NCBI RefSeq assembly: GCF_011064615.1
Contig: NZ_JAALJH010000032.1
Span: 1-64,000 of the forward strand
Reading direction: 5' to 3'
Length of the DNA: 64,000 nt
Origin: Aquisphaera insulae
GTDB taxonomy: Bacteria; Planctomycetota; Planctomycetia; Isosphaerales; Isosphaeraceae
In this document: piece after piece, positions 1 to 9,900 of the stretch
How the letters are laid out: each line of letters begins with the position of its first letter
How positions within the stretch are numbered: position 1 is the first letter of the stretch
Position numbers and translations under genes: made by a program
The notes under the pieces: generated by a model
Told to the model about the DNA's origin: nothing
The model's input: the letters and a program-made list of their open reading frames with translations, nothing else
Databases searched by the model: none

Positions 1-165
1 TATCACGGTGATCTTCTTCCTTGCCGAGGTAATGAATTGTTCACCGGGCCGGGGTGAAGGATCGACAACCGGGATCTTACTCGCTAGCTTGAATGCTGTT
101 GGACTCTCGAGCGGTCGGCCAGCTCCCGAGCCCGTGATACCACCAGGAACGGTCAGGACCGTCAC

Positions 166-936
166 TTGGAGTTGCCCCACCCCGCCGAGGATCGGAACAG
201 CCCCCTGGACTCCGAGGCGCCGGACGATGCCGAGGATCGGAACAGCCCCCTGGACTCCGAGGCGCCGGACGATGCCGAGGATCGGAGCCGCCCCCTGGAG
301 TCCGAGGCGCCGGACGATCTTCCCGGTCCGGATGTGATCGTGATCTTCGCCGCCTTCTTCGAAAGCGGCCTCGCCTTCCTCTCGCTCTTCGTCGGCTGGT
401 GGCTGGGGCAAAGCCCGCTGGCGCATTTCGCCTGGGCGATCGACGATGCGATCTGGGGCCTGCTGGTCGCGATCCCCCTGGTGGGCGTCTTCCTGCTCAT
501 CATCCGCCGACCGATCGGCCCGTTGCGTCGCATCAAGTCGTTCTGCGAGGACGAGTTCGTCCCCCTGCTCGCGGGGAGTTCCTGGTCCGACATCCTCCTG
601 ATCTCGATCTCGGCGGGGGTGGGGGAGGAGATGCTCTTTCGCGGCGTCCTCCAGGGGGTGCTCTCGGGCTGGCTCGGAGATGTGGGGGGGCTGGCCGTCT
701 CGAGCATCCTGTTCGGCCTCCTGCACCCCATCTCCATCCCCTACATCGTCCTGACCATCTGGCTGGGCGCCTGCCTCGGCATCCTCTACCTCGTCACGGG
801 CAATCTCCTCACCCCGATGCTCACCCATGCGTTCTATGATTTCATGCTGATGGCCTTTCTCCTGCGATGGCAGTACAGGGGGACCGACCGGGTCTCCATC
901 CCCCCGGTCGACCCGGACGAGGACATCGACCATTGA
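166..936 (+). CDS. CPBP-family intramembrane metalloprotease
   Basis: Multi-pass membrane protein of the CPBP (CAAX protease/bacteriocin-processing, Abi) family. Seen: about six hydrophobic segments after residue 55, the family motif GEEMLFRG (paired Glu plus Arg), a second motif FGLLHP and a third HAFYDF, which supply the conserved Glu and His residues of the intramembrane active site. Family members cleave prenylated proteins or act in bacteriocin immunity; the substrate here is unknown. The first ~50 residues are not typical: they are three copies of a 15-residue acidic repeat (AEDRNSPLDSEAPDD). The start is uncertain because the frame opens with TTG; a GTG at 334, just before the first membrane segment, is an alternative that would leave out the repeats. 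The next gene begins 14 bases downstream, so the two may be co-transcribed. Confidence 0.85.
   Translation: MELPHPAEDRNSPLDSEAPDDAEDRNSPLDSEAPDDAEDRSRPLESEAPDDLPGPDVIVIFAAFFESGLAFLSLFVGWWLGQSPLAHFAWAIDDAIWGLLVAIPLVGVFLLIIRRPIGPLRRIKSFCEDEFVPLLAGSSWSDILLISISAGVGEEMLFRGVLQGVLSGWLGDVGGLAVSSILFGLLHPISIPYIVLTIWLGACLGILYLVTGNLLTPMLTHAFYDFMLMAFLLRWQYRGTDRVSIPPVDPDEDIDH
184..318 (+). repeat. Three tandem 45-bp repeats
   Basis: Copies begin at 184, 229 and 274. The first two are almost identical; the third has a few substitutions (GGAGCCGCC in place of GGAACAGCC, and GAG for GAC). The unit is a multiple of three, so the repeat stays in frame at the N-terminus of the CPBP protein and encodes an acidic, proline-containing 15-residue module. 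Confidence 0.9.
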
Positions 937-950
937 GGAAGGATACGACG

Positions 951-1913
951 ATGACCGGATCGATCGCGAAGGAGAGGACGCCGGCCGCGCGAGCTCGGGT
1001 TGCACGGTTCATCATCCTGGCGGTGCTCGGGGCCCCGCTCCTGCCAAGCTCCGCAACGGCCGCGGAGCCCCTCCGCTACAAGTTCAAGCCCGGCGACGTC
1101 CTCCGCTATACGCTGGTGCAGGATCAGAAGCAGCAGACCAGGCTCGCCGGCGCCGAGATGTCGAACTCGGCCTTCCAGACGGTCGACATGCACTGGACCG
1201 TCAGGGGCGTGGACGCCGCGGGCGTGGCCGACATCTCCCAGAAGATCGACCGGATGCGATGGAAGCTGACGGGCCCCGGCGACACGCTGAATCTCGATTC
1301 GGCCGACGCGAGGCCCCCGGACACGCAGGCCGCCGCCCAGTTCGTGCCGCTGATCAAGGCCCTCGCCGGCGCGGAGTTCACCTTCAAGATGGACGAACGC
1401 GGCGAGTTGAGCGACATCCGGGTGCCAAAGTCGTTGCTCGATTCGATCCAGGAGGCCAACCCGGGCGCGGCCGCGGCCGGGATGTTCTCCGAGGAGGGGC
1501 TGAAGAACCTGGTCGCCCAGTCCCGACTCGCCTTCCCCAAGGGGCCGATCGAGAAGGGGGCCACCTGGGACAACCAGTCTCGCGTGACGCAGCCGGGCGT
1601 CGGCACCAGCGTCATGGACAAGCACTACACGTTCCAGGGACCGTCCGCCAAGGACCCCCGGATCGTGACCTTCACGCTGGCCAGCGATTTCAAGGTGGAG
1701 CCCATCGCCGACGCCGCCGGCTCGCTCAAGATCAACTCCTACGTGGGCAAGGGGGAGTTCTCGTTCGACACCCAGGCCGGCCGGATCGTGAGCTCCCAGG
1801 TCTCGGAGACGCTCGAGGCGACCTTCTCGATGAAGGACCCCCAGACCGGCCAGGCCCGGCAATTCCAACAGGTGACCCGGACCGTCAACACCATGAACCT
1901 GGCGGACAAGTGA
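951..1913 (+). CDS. Secreted protein, DUF6263-like
   Basis: 320-residue exported protein of unknown function. The N-terminus has a basic stretch, a hydrophobic core (FIILAVLGAPLLP) and a likely signal peptidase site after SSATAA. The mature part begins LRYKFKPGDVLRYTL, a pattern I associate with the DUF6263 family of planctomycete secreted proteins, and is predicted mostly beta. The ATG at 951 is chosen because GAGGAAGG lies at a proper distance upstream and the residues after it form a signal peptide; an earlier in-frame ATG at 867 lies inside the upstream CPBP gene. The family assignment is from memory of sequence style, not from a search. Confidence 0.75.
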   Translation: MTGSIAKERTPAARARVARFIILAVLGAPLLPSSATAAEPLRYKFKPGDVLRYTLVQDQKQQTRLAGAEMSNSAFQTVDMHWTVRGVDAAGVADISQKIDRMRWKLTGPGDTLNLDSADARPPDTQAAAQFVPLIKALAGAEFTFKMDERGELSDIRVPKSLLDSIQEANPGAAAAGMFSEEGLKNLVAQSRLAFPKGPIEKGATWDNQSRVTQPGVGTSVMDKHYTFQGPSAKDPRIVTFTLASDFKVEPIADAAGSLKINSYVGKGEFSFDTQAGRIVSSQVSETLEATFSMKDPQTGQARQFQQVTRTVNTMNLADK

Positions 1914-2021
1914 GCAGGGACGAGGAGCGAGGAGGAGCAGGCGGGGGGAGTTGCGGGTGGTCCCACGTTAGCAATCCCGCACGCTCCCCTTCCTCTCGCA
2001 CGCCCTTCGCCCTTTCCCCCT

Positions 2022-5000
2022 TCAGGCCAGGCCGTGCTTGCGGAGCTTGCTGAAGAAGGTGCTCCTGGGCATGCCCAGGAGCCTGGCGGCGATGCTCTTG
2101 TTCCCCTCGGCCTCGGCCATGGCGTCGGTGAGCCGCTGGCGCTCGTAGGCCAGGAACTCGGCGTTCCATTCCTCGCCGCCGGCCGGCTCGCGGCCGTCGT
2201 CGCGGTCGGTGGTGCGCGAGCGTCGGGAGCCTTCCCCGGGGCGGGCTCGGGGGGGGGCCGTGTCGGTGCCCGCGGCGATCGACCGGGCGGCGGCTGCCCG
2301 GCCGCCGCGTGTCGCCCCCGCCGGCTCGCCGCCGCCGCCGCCCTGCTCCTTGCCGTTGCCGACGACGTTCAGGCCGGCCGGCGCCGGGTGCCGGCCCCGG
2401 AATCGCCGCCGGCCCGGCTCGCGGACCTCCTGCGGCAGGTCCTCCACGGTGATGGCCGGGCCGTCGGCCAGCACCACGGCCCGCTCGATCACGTTCTCGA
2501 GCTCGCGGACGTTCCCCGGCCAGTCGTGGGCCATGAGCAGCTCCACGGCTTCCGGCTCGAGGTGGGTCAGCGATTTGCCCGTCCGCTCGGAGTAGCGGGC
2601 CAGGAAGGCCCCCGCGAGCTCGAGGATGTCCTCCTTCCGCTGGCGGAGGGCGGGGGTCCGCAGCGGGATCACGTTGAGCCGGTAGAAGAGGTCCTCGCGG
2701 AAGAGCCCCTCGCGGATCAACGCCTCCAGGTCCTGGTGAGTGGCCGCGATGATCCGCACGTCCACGGCCACCGGCTGCGAGCTCCCCACCCGCTCGAACG
2801 ACATCTCCTGGAGGACGCGGAGGAGCTTCGTCTGGACCTCGAGGTTGATGTCGCCGATCTCGTCGAGGAAGAGGGTGCCGCCGTTGGCCTGCTCGAACCG
2901 CCCCTTGCGATCGCGGTCCGCGCCGGTGAAGGCGCCGCGGACGTGGCCGAAGAGCTCGCTCTCCAGCAGGCTCTGCGAGAGGGCCGCGCAGTGGACCTTG
3001 ACGAACGGCCGTGCGGCGCGAGGGCTCGCGGCGTGGATCGCCGCGGCCAGGAGCTCCTTGCCCGTGCCGCTCTCCCCCCGGATCAGGACGGCGGAGGGGC
3101 TGGCGGCGACCTTCCGGGCCGTGACGATCATCCGCCGGACGGCCTGGCTGGACCCGCGGAGCTCCCCGAAGACCGCCGAAGAGGACTCCTCGGCCGGCGA
3201 TCGGGCCGCGACGCCCCGCTTCGAGTCCGCCTCGCCGCGCGGCTCATCCCCGCCGGCCGCCGCGTCCCGCTCTCGATCGCGATCGCGGTCGCGGTCGGTT
3301 TCCCTCTCGGCCCGGCCGCGGAGCTGCTCCTGGAGGATCAGGATCCGCCGCTGCTGTTCGGCGATCTTGTCGACCTTGTCGCGGAGCTCGTGGTTGAGCG
3401 ACTCCAGGGTCTCCTGGATGTCGGCCGAGTGGAGGGCCAGGGTCGCTACCGAGCTGAGCGCGCCCAGGAAGGCCATCTCCTCGTCCTCGAACGGCATGCC
3501 GCTCCGCTTGGGCCCCAGGACGAGGAGGCCGCCGAGCTGGCTGTCCCCCAACTGCCCCTGCCCGAGGGCCGTGGCCGCCTCGCCCCCCAGCGCGATCATG
3601 GCGTCGGTGGCGGAATCCGACCCGGCCGACGGCGACGTGGCGTGAGAGAGCCTCACCGTGGGGGCCTGCCGGAGCCGGGCGACCAGCGGATTGTCCGCGG
3701 TCAGGACGGCCTCGTCCGGGCTCGGCCCGTGGCAGGCGGCGAGCTGGAACTCCCGGTCCGAGGGCCCCGCCAGGTAGATCGCGCCCCACTCCACGCGGAG
3801 GACCTCCGCGGCCCCCTCGAGCAGCCGCCGGCCGAGCGTCCCGCGGTCCACCAGGCTGCCGACCGCGACCCGCATCTTCTGCATCGCCTGGTCGAACTTG
3901 TACTTCTCGCGGAAGAAGCGGCGATCGATGACCCGCTGGAAGCGACCCCGCGCCACCTCCGAGAGGATCAGGACCAGCACCACGGAGAACGCCGCGACCA
4001 TCGCCCCGCCGGACGTCGGCGAGGTCCGCATCTGGTCGCGGATCAGCCAGCCGAAGACGAGCAGGAGCCCCGAGTAGACCAGGCCGGCGGTGACGCTGAG
4101 GGCGAAGTAGACCACGCTCCGGTTGATGATCTCCTCGACCTGCATCAGCTTGTACCGGGTGATGCTGAACGCGTAGGCCAGCGTGTAGAGCACGGAGACC
4201 CCGAACATCGGCCAGGCCCCGGAGTCCCGGCCCAGGGTGGACGTGTCCATCCAGGCCTGGAAGAGCAGGTAGACGATCAGCACCGAGGCGATCAGCGAGG
4301 CCAGCAGGATCCACTTGACCTGATTCTTCTCCCCCCTGGTCGCCGCGTGCCGGTAGCTGTAGACCAGGCACGGGATGCAGAGGGCGAAGATCATCGCCGC
4401 GACCCCGATGTAGCCGAGCGCGAGCGCGCGGATCACCCGCTCGCCGACCGCCGCGCGGAGCGGATCGCCGTGGATCCGGAGCCAGTGCGACACGAACATG
4501 GTCCCCCAGATCGCGGCCAGCGAGACGCCGGGGACGCCGTAGAGGAGGCCCAGCACCAGCCTCCGTCGGCGCTTCAGGAGCGGATTCTCCCGGGGGAAGA
4601 CCAGGAAGAAATGGAGGTTCACCACCGGCACGAGCAGGGCGAAGAAGACGAACGGATAGATGAGCGTCGGCCGGAGCACGATCTCGGTCCAGTGGTAGCC
4701 CCCCATGTAGGCCCCCACCGTCACCAGGCAGAGCACGAAGAAGAGCCGGGCCGATCGGTCGCCCGGCCGTTTCCAGAAGACCCGGGCCCCGACCGCGAAG
4801 ATCAGGACCTCCTGGAAGAACCAGATGCACGACCAGACGTACGACCACGTCGGCGGATAGCGGACCATCGCCTCGGCCGTGATCGGCTCCCCCGTCCGCC
4901 CGTGTCGCCAGGCCACTTCGACGAACTGCCCGACCCGGTCGTGGAGCGAACGCATCGCCTGGATGTAGTCGCCGTAGTTCCCCGGGCGTAGACTCGTGCC

Positions 5001-5387
5001 CCCGATCGAGAGGATCTGATCCCCGACTCGCGGACGCCCCCCCTGGTCGGGCGCTTCGCCCACCCCGGCGCCGGGATCGCCGACGGCCTTCCAGACGAAG
5101 TCCGCCGGGATTTCCTCCTTCACGTCCGTCCCGAACAGGCAGCGGAGCCCGATGGTCCCCATCCAGGCGACGTGCATCAACACCATGAGCGAGTAGCAAA
5201 GGACCACGACCGATCCGATCGCGCAGAGCGTCCGGAGCCCCGTGCTGCTCCAGGAAGACCCGAGGGTCGCATGCCGCGACCCAACCGCGGACTCCAGGCC
5301 CCGGAGGGACCTTGCCCCATCCGCCCAGCTCCACCGATCCGACGGAGTCGGATCCGGCAGGATGCCGTTCCCAGGCCATCTATCCAT
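2022..5387 (-). CDS. Membrane PDZ-GAF sigma-54 activator
   Basis: 1121-residue regulator joining a membrane sensor to a sigma-54 activator. Domains in order: a membrane helix (~50-75); a PDZ-like domain (~90-170, with [14 protein letters not shown]); about eight hydrophobic segments (~175-460); a GAF-like region (~500-655); a coiled coil; the AAA+ module with Walker A GESGTGKE (~770), the sigma-54 contact loop GAFTGA (~815) and Walker [10 protein letters not shown]; a low-complexity linker; and a Fis-type helix-turn-helix at the C-terminus ([20 protein letters not shown]). The GAFTGA loop is intact, so it should open sigma-54 promoters. There is no receiver domain, so the signal probably comes through the membrane or PDZ part. 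The ATG at 5387 is chosen because residues upstream of it look untranslated. Target genes are not evident. Confidence 0.9.
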   Translation of the reverse strand: MDRWPGNGILPDPTPSDRWSWADGARSLRGLESAVGSRHATLGSSWSSTGLRTLCAIGSVVVLCYSLMVLMHVAWMGTIGLRCLFGTDVKEEIPADFVWKAVGDPGAGVGEAPDQGGRPRVGDQILSIGGTSLRPGNYGDYIQAMRSLHDRVGQFVEVAWRHGRTGEPITAEAMVRYPPTWSYVWSCIWFFQEVLIFAVGARVFWKRPGDRSARLFFVLCLVTVGAYMGGYHWTEIVLRPTLIYPFVFFALLVPVVNLHFFLVFPRENPLLKRRRRLVLGLLYGVPGVSLAAIWGTMFVSHWLRIHGDPLRAAVGERVIRALALGYIGVAAMIFALCIPCLVYSYRHAATRGEKNQVKWILLASLIASVLIVYLLFQAWMDTSTLGRDSGAWPMFGVSVLYTLAYAFSITRYKLMQVEEIINRSVVYFALSVTAGLVYSGLLLVFGWLIRDQMRTSPTSGGAMVAAFSVVLVLILSEVARGRFQRVIDRRFFREKYKFDQAMQKMRVAVGSLVDRGTLGRRLLEGAAEVLRVEWGAIYLAGPSDREFQLAACHGPSPDEAVLTADNPLVARLRQAPTVRLSHATSPSAGSDSATDAMIALGGEAATALGQGQLGDSQLGGLLVLGPKRSGMPFEDEEMAFLGALSSVATLALHSADIQETLESLNHELRDKVDKIAEQQRRILILQEQLRGRAERETDRDRDRDRERDAAAGGDEPRGEADSKRGVAARSPAEESSSAVFGELRGSSQAVRRMIVTARKVAASPSAVLIRGESGTGKELLAAAIHAASPRAARPFVKVHCAALSQSLLESELFGHVRGAFTGADRDRKGRFEQANGGTLFLDEIGDINLEVQTKLLRVLQEMSFERVGSSQPVAVDVRIIAATHQDLEALIREGLFREDLFYRLNVIPLRTPALRQRKEDILELAGAFLARYSERTGKSLTHLEPEAVELLMAHDWPGNVRELENVIERAVVLADGPAITVEDLPQEVREPGRRRFRGRHPAPAGLNVVGNGKEQGGGGGEPAGATRGGRAAAARSIAAGTDTAPPRARPGEGSRRSRTTDRDDGREPAGGEEWNAEFLAYERQRLTDAMAEAEGNKSIAARLLGMPRSTFFSKLRKHGLA

Positions 5388-6008
5388 GTTGCAAACACCA
5401 GGTGGGGAATCAGAAGGAAGGACCCAAGGGCGCGGTACGGGGAGACCCGCCAACCGCCCGCGAGGTCGTTTCACGGGCTTCTTCTCTCACCAGCCCATGA
5501 CCACTATCTTCACGCTTCAATCCCATCCAGCTTAGTGGTTCGGCGCCGAAATACAAGCGCCGTGGTGTCGAAACTTCGTCACCAGCGCGGCAGATCACGG
5601 ATTGGGTCGGAGATGAGGTCCGAGGATGTTCCCAGGGATCACCACCTCTGTCTTGTTGCCCATTCTGGGTATTCCGCCCCATTGGAGCCGCCTGAAATGA
5701 GAATATGGGATATTTGCGTTGAGTTTGATGGGCTTTTCCGAGGTATGTCGCCCTGGTATCCGCTTTTCGGCGCCGATTGGTCATGAGCGGAGCGCCGAAA
5801 GCCCGTGATCAGAGCGGGCCGTCGAAGGAGGGAGGAAGGCGAGGTAGTCGTTGCGGGATCGTTCTCTGGACTCGGCACACGAGATGCGATTGTCCCTCTT
5901 TCATCTCGTCCCGACCCTCGACCCTTGTGGTGTTCGGGATGGGTAACCGCGAAGCATCGCAACCGAGATCTTCCCCATTGATCGACGGCTTCGGCGCGAG
6001 GAGACAGC
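5388..6008. other. Intergenic region, 621 bp, no gene seen
   Basis: Between the divergent sigma-54 activator and alpha/beta hydrolase genes. Frames that stay open here have no recognisable protein character. 5640-5780 is less GC-rich than its surroundings, as expected of a promoter region. A hairpin with 9-base arms TTTCGGCGC (5765-5773) and GCGCCGAAA (5792-5800) is present; its role is unknown. Confidence 0.5.
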
Positions 6009-6887
6009 ATGAAGTTAGCGGCCAGGTGGCAAGACGCCCTGTCGACGTCGATTTCGATCCGAGGCGAGGAGAGGCGGCGGACGCAGGTTCGCCTGGGCGG
6101 GGAGCTCGTTGATGTGGTACGGATGGGGCGAGGCGAGCCCCTCGTCCTGGTCCCGGGCCTGGCGGGGAGCTGGAAGCTGCTCCTGCCCCTGGCTCGCCGT
6201 CTGTCCCGACGCTACGAGGTGATCACCTACGCATTCCGTGATGAGGGCGTGCCCGGCTTCGGGATCGGCGGTCCTCGGTGCGGGATCTGGGACATCGGCG
6301 GGCACGCCGATGATCTCGCCTCGCTGGTCGAGCAGCTCGGGCTCGAGTCCCCCACGATCTTCGGCGTCTCCTTCGGCGCCGCGGTGGCGCTCCAGGCGGC
6401 CGTCGATCATCCCCGGTCGGTCGGGGCCCTGGTCGTCCAGGGGGCCGAGGCGCGGTTCCACGCGACCATCGGCTCGACGATCGCCCGCCGCGTCCTCGAG
6501 CGGTTCCCGCTGCCGACCGACAATCGGTTCGTCAATCAGTTCTTCAACCTCCTCCACGGCGCGAAGCCGGAGCCGGGTCCGCTCGTGGATTTCGTGGTGG
6601 AGCGAATCTGGGAGACGGACCAGAGCGTGATGGCCCGCCGCCTGGCCCAGCTCGAATCGTTCGACGTCTCCGAGCAGCTCTGGAAGGTGGAGGCCCCGAC
6701 CCTGGTCCTGGCCGGCAAGAAGGACGCCATCGTCCCGGCCGTCCGCCAGAAGCAGCTCGCCGACGGCATCTCCGGCGCCCGCTTCGAGGCGATCGACGGC
6801 GCCGGTCATATCGCCTTCCTGACCCATCGCCGCGAGATCGCCCGCCAGGTCGTCCGGCACCTCCGCCAGGTCAAGGCGGCGGTCTGA
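6009..6887 (+). CDS. Alpha/beta hydrolase
   Basis: 292-residue alpha/beta-hydrolase-fold enzyme without a signal peptide, so probably cytoplasmic. The catalytic triad can be read: Ser121 in the nucleophile elbow GVSFGA, Asp239 in AGKKDAIVP, and His267 in GAGHIAF. The oxyanion region is the LVPGLAGSW segment near residue 50. The substrate cannot be told; esterase, lactonase or haloperoxidase-like activities are all possible in this fold. It stands alone, after a long intergenic region and before a good terminator at 6951-6996. Confidence 0.88.
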   Translation: MKLAARWQDALSTSISIRGEERRRTQVRLGGELVDVVRMGRGEPLVLVPGLAGSWKLLLPLARRLSRRYEVITYAFRDEGVPGFGIGGPRCGIWDIGGHADDLASLVEQLGLESPTIFGVSFGAAVALQAAVDHPRSVGALVVQGAEARFHATIGSTIARRVLERFPLPTDNRFVNQFFNLLHGAKPEPGPLVDFVVERIWETDQSVMARRLAQLESFDVSEQLWKVEAPTLVLAGKKDAIVPAVRQKQLADGISGARFEAIDGAGHIAFLTHRREIARQVVRHLRQVKAAV

Positions 6888-6950
6888 CCGTCCGACCTTC
6901 CCCCAGCGGAGGGGTGGACACGCCTCCGCCACGAATCATCCTCAGGATGT

Positions 6951-6996
6951 CTCCCCTTCGCACGATTCGGCCCGTGCGGAGGGGAGCTCCTTTTTC
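6951..6996 (+). terminator. Rho-independent terminator after hydrolase
   Basis: Thirteen-base arms CTCCCCTTCGCAC (6951-6963) and GTGCGGAGGGGAG (6974-6986) pair with one G-U, around a 10-base loop, and are followed by CTCCTTTTTC. It sits 64 bases after the hydrolase stop and touches the 3' end of the convergent beta-helix gene. Confidence 0.75.
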
Positions 6997-9900
6997 ATGG
7001 GCGGGGGAGACGAGCGGGGCGCACCAGGCCGACGTAGTTCCCGTCGAGCAGGTTGCCGGCGCGGTCGGCCACGCCGCCGGATGTCGATCCATCGATGACC
7101 AGCCTCGGCCGCCGCGAGAGGACGGCACCCTTCCGCGGCAGCAGGGTCACCGACCGCGTCGAGACGTCATAACTCACCGCCTTGAGGCTTCGCCGGACAT
7201 CGTCCGCGGTGCCGAATCGCCCGTCTCGCCCGCGGAGGATCAGGCGGTAACTGGCGAGGGCCGCGGCACGCGTCGGATCCAGGTCCTCGCTGTAGGTCAC
7301 CACGATCCCGCGGGGACGGCGAACCGTGCCGAGTCGGGCCACGCCGACGACGGTCGGGCGGATCGTATCCGTCGTGCCCGTCCCCGTGCCGGGATCTCCA
7401 CCCGGGTTGGCGCCGGTCGCCGAGATGGTGTTCGTGCCCGAGTTGTTCGCGGGCGTCGGGTCCACCTGAGAAGCCGACACGCTCGCGGTGCTGGTCAAGG
7501 CTCCCGCGGCCGAGGGCCGGACGACGACCACGACAGAGCCCGTCGATCCGGCGACCAGGACGCCCAGGTCGAACGTCAGGACGCCGCCGACCGGAGCGTT
7601 CCCGCCGGTGGCCGAGACGAACGTCGCGCCGGCCGGCGGCGTGACCACCAATCGGACGCCGGTAGCGGTCCCCGGGCCGGCGTTGGAGACGGTCAACGTG
7701 TAAGTCAGGTCGCCCCCGACGACGGGCCGGCCCGGCGCGGGGGACAGGGAGACGGAGAGGTCGGCGGTCGTCGGCACGCTCGAGCCGTCGACCACGATCC
7801 CGTCGGAGAATTCCGAGGTCCCCCCGCCGTCGAGGAGCGTGGCCGTCGAGATGACCGACTGGCCGACCGGCACCACAATCGGCGAGGCGAATGCGAACGA
7901 GGCGTTGCCGGCGGCGTCGGTCGTCACCTCGACCGAGCCCAGGAACTGCTCCCCGGCCCGGATAACCGTGGTATCGCCGGAGCTGGAATAGAGGTCGATC
8001 TGGAACCGGCAGGAGGCCAGGCTGTTGAGCGTCCCCTGGACCACCGTCGCCCCGCCATGGGTCGACGCCGACGTCAGGACCGGGAAGTTCTGCAGGTCAT
8101 TCGGGCCGTCGTCCCGGTCTCCCGGGTCGTTGGGCGTGATCCCATCCTGGCCCAGGTCGATGCCCAGGAAGGCAGGGCCCGAGGTCGCGGTCGCGGCGGC
8201 GCTCGAGAGCGAGAGCGAGCGCGAGGACACGCTCGGAGCTTCCATCGACTTCAGGTTGTTGGAGGATCGGCGTGACCGATGGAGAATCCTGGCGAATTGC
8301 CTGACACGGGTCTGGGTCAACGGCTTGCCGGGTTCCCCGCCCATGGACATCGACACCCCCAAGGCCTGGCCTTCCTCGTAGCCGGGGAACCGGTTGAGGT
8401 CGATTTCGTTCGTCTCGTCGGAAGAGTCGGCCGCCTGGGCCTCCGCCCTGATCGCGGCCCCGGAGGTCCCCGGCGCCGCCTCGGCGGTGGAGGACAGGGA
8501 GAGCGAGCGGACCGCGGCGAGGGAGGTCACCTCGTCGTCGGTGATCAGGATCCCGGCGTTCTGGTTCGGCAGGCCGAATTCGGCGATGCGGTCCAGCCCG
8601 ATGAGGTTGCCCAGGACCGAGACGCCGGTGGGCAGATACAGCCGGATGCCGTTGTCGTCGTTCGCCGAGATGAGGTTGCGGTCCCCGGCCTCGGCCCCGC
8701 CGATCGTGGCACCGTTTTCGAAGAAGAGATAGATGCCGTCCCCGCGATTGCCCAGGTCGACGGTCCCCGAGACGTCCGTCCCGATGAAGTTGCCGGCGAT
8801 GACGGTGCCGCCGCCGAGCGTGCTGACGCGGATCCCGCTGCCGCCGAATCCGTTGATCGCCAGCCCATCGATCCGGCTGCTGGCGGCGTCGATGGTCCCG
8901 TTCAGGTACTTCAGCTCCAGCCCGTTGCCCGAGGCAGCGGTCCCGACCAGCTCGATCCTGAGCACGGTGTCCAGGGCCTGGAGCGCCGGCAGCGTGTTCC
9001 GCCGGCTGCCGGGCTGGGAGTAGCCGTCGATCGTGACCGTGTCGACGATCCGGGGCAGGTCGTGATCGGGCCGGATCGAGTACCAACTGTGGGGCCAGTC
9101 GGGGTCGATGTCGGCGATGCCCGCGTCGTCGGCCGCCGTGGTCGCGGCGATGGCGGCCGGCGTCACCTCGCCCGCGATGCCGTCGTCGCGATAGTAGAAA
9201 TGGCGCGGGTCGGCGGCCGGGATGGCGAAGGTGATCGTCTGGGCGCCCGCCGCGAAGTTGGCGTTGTAGATCGCCTCGCGCAGGGTCCCCAGTCCGGTGT
9301 CGCCCGTGCTGGTGACGACGAAGCTGGGACCTCCAGGGACCGCCACGGGAGAGAACGGGGAGGTGTCGTTGCGCGGGCCGGAGCCGTCGTCGGTGACGTC
9401 GGTCGCGGTGGCGGTCACGAACGGCTGCCCGGCCGGCAGGGTGGGAAGGTCGGCCGTGAAGGTCGCCAGGCCGGCCGCGTCGGTGGTCACGTCGATCGTG
9501 CCGACGAAGCTCCGGCCCTGGCCGAACACGCCCGAATTCACCGGGTCGTCGAAGGCGTCCTCGCGGACGGCGTTGGCGAAGAACTCCAGGCGGAACGACG
9601 AGCTCGGCTTGCTGGCGAGCGTCCCCGTGATGTGCGTGCCGGCCGCGGCGGCGGTCACCGCGTCGAGGACCGGATAATTCTGGGTGCCGTCGGCGTCGGG
9701 CACGGCGTCATCGAGGTAGAACGTCCGCCCGATCCCGGGGCCGGCGTTCGAGAAGATCGCGTTCCGCGTGATGAGATTGCCGTCGCCGGAGTTGTCCACC
9801 CCCGCGACGGTGTTGAACGCGATCGCGTTGCCCGCGATCCGGACGTTCCCCGAGGCCTGCACCCCGGTCCTGTTCCCCAGGGGCAGGGTGCCGGTGACGT

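Noticed and set aside
2034-4991. Long plus-strand frame opposite the sigma-54 activator
   Set aside because: Antisense shadow caused by high third-position GC; rich in Arg/Gly/Leu with no domain, while the minus strand encodes clear domains.
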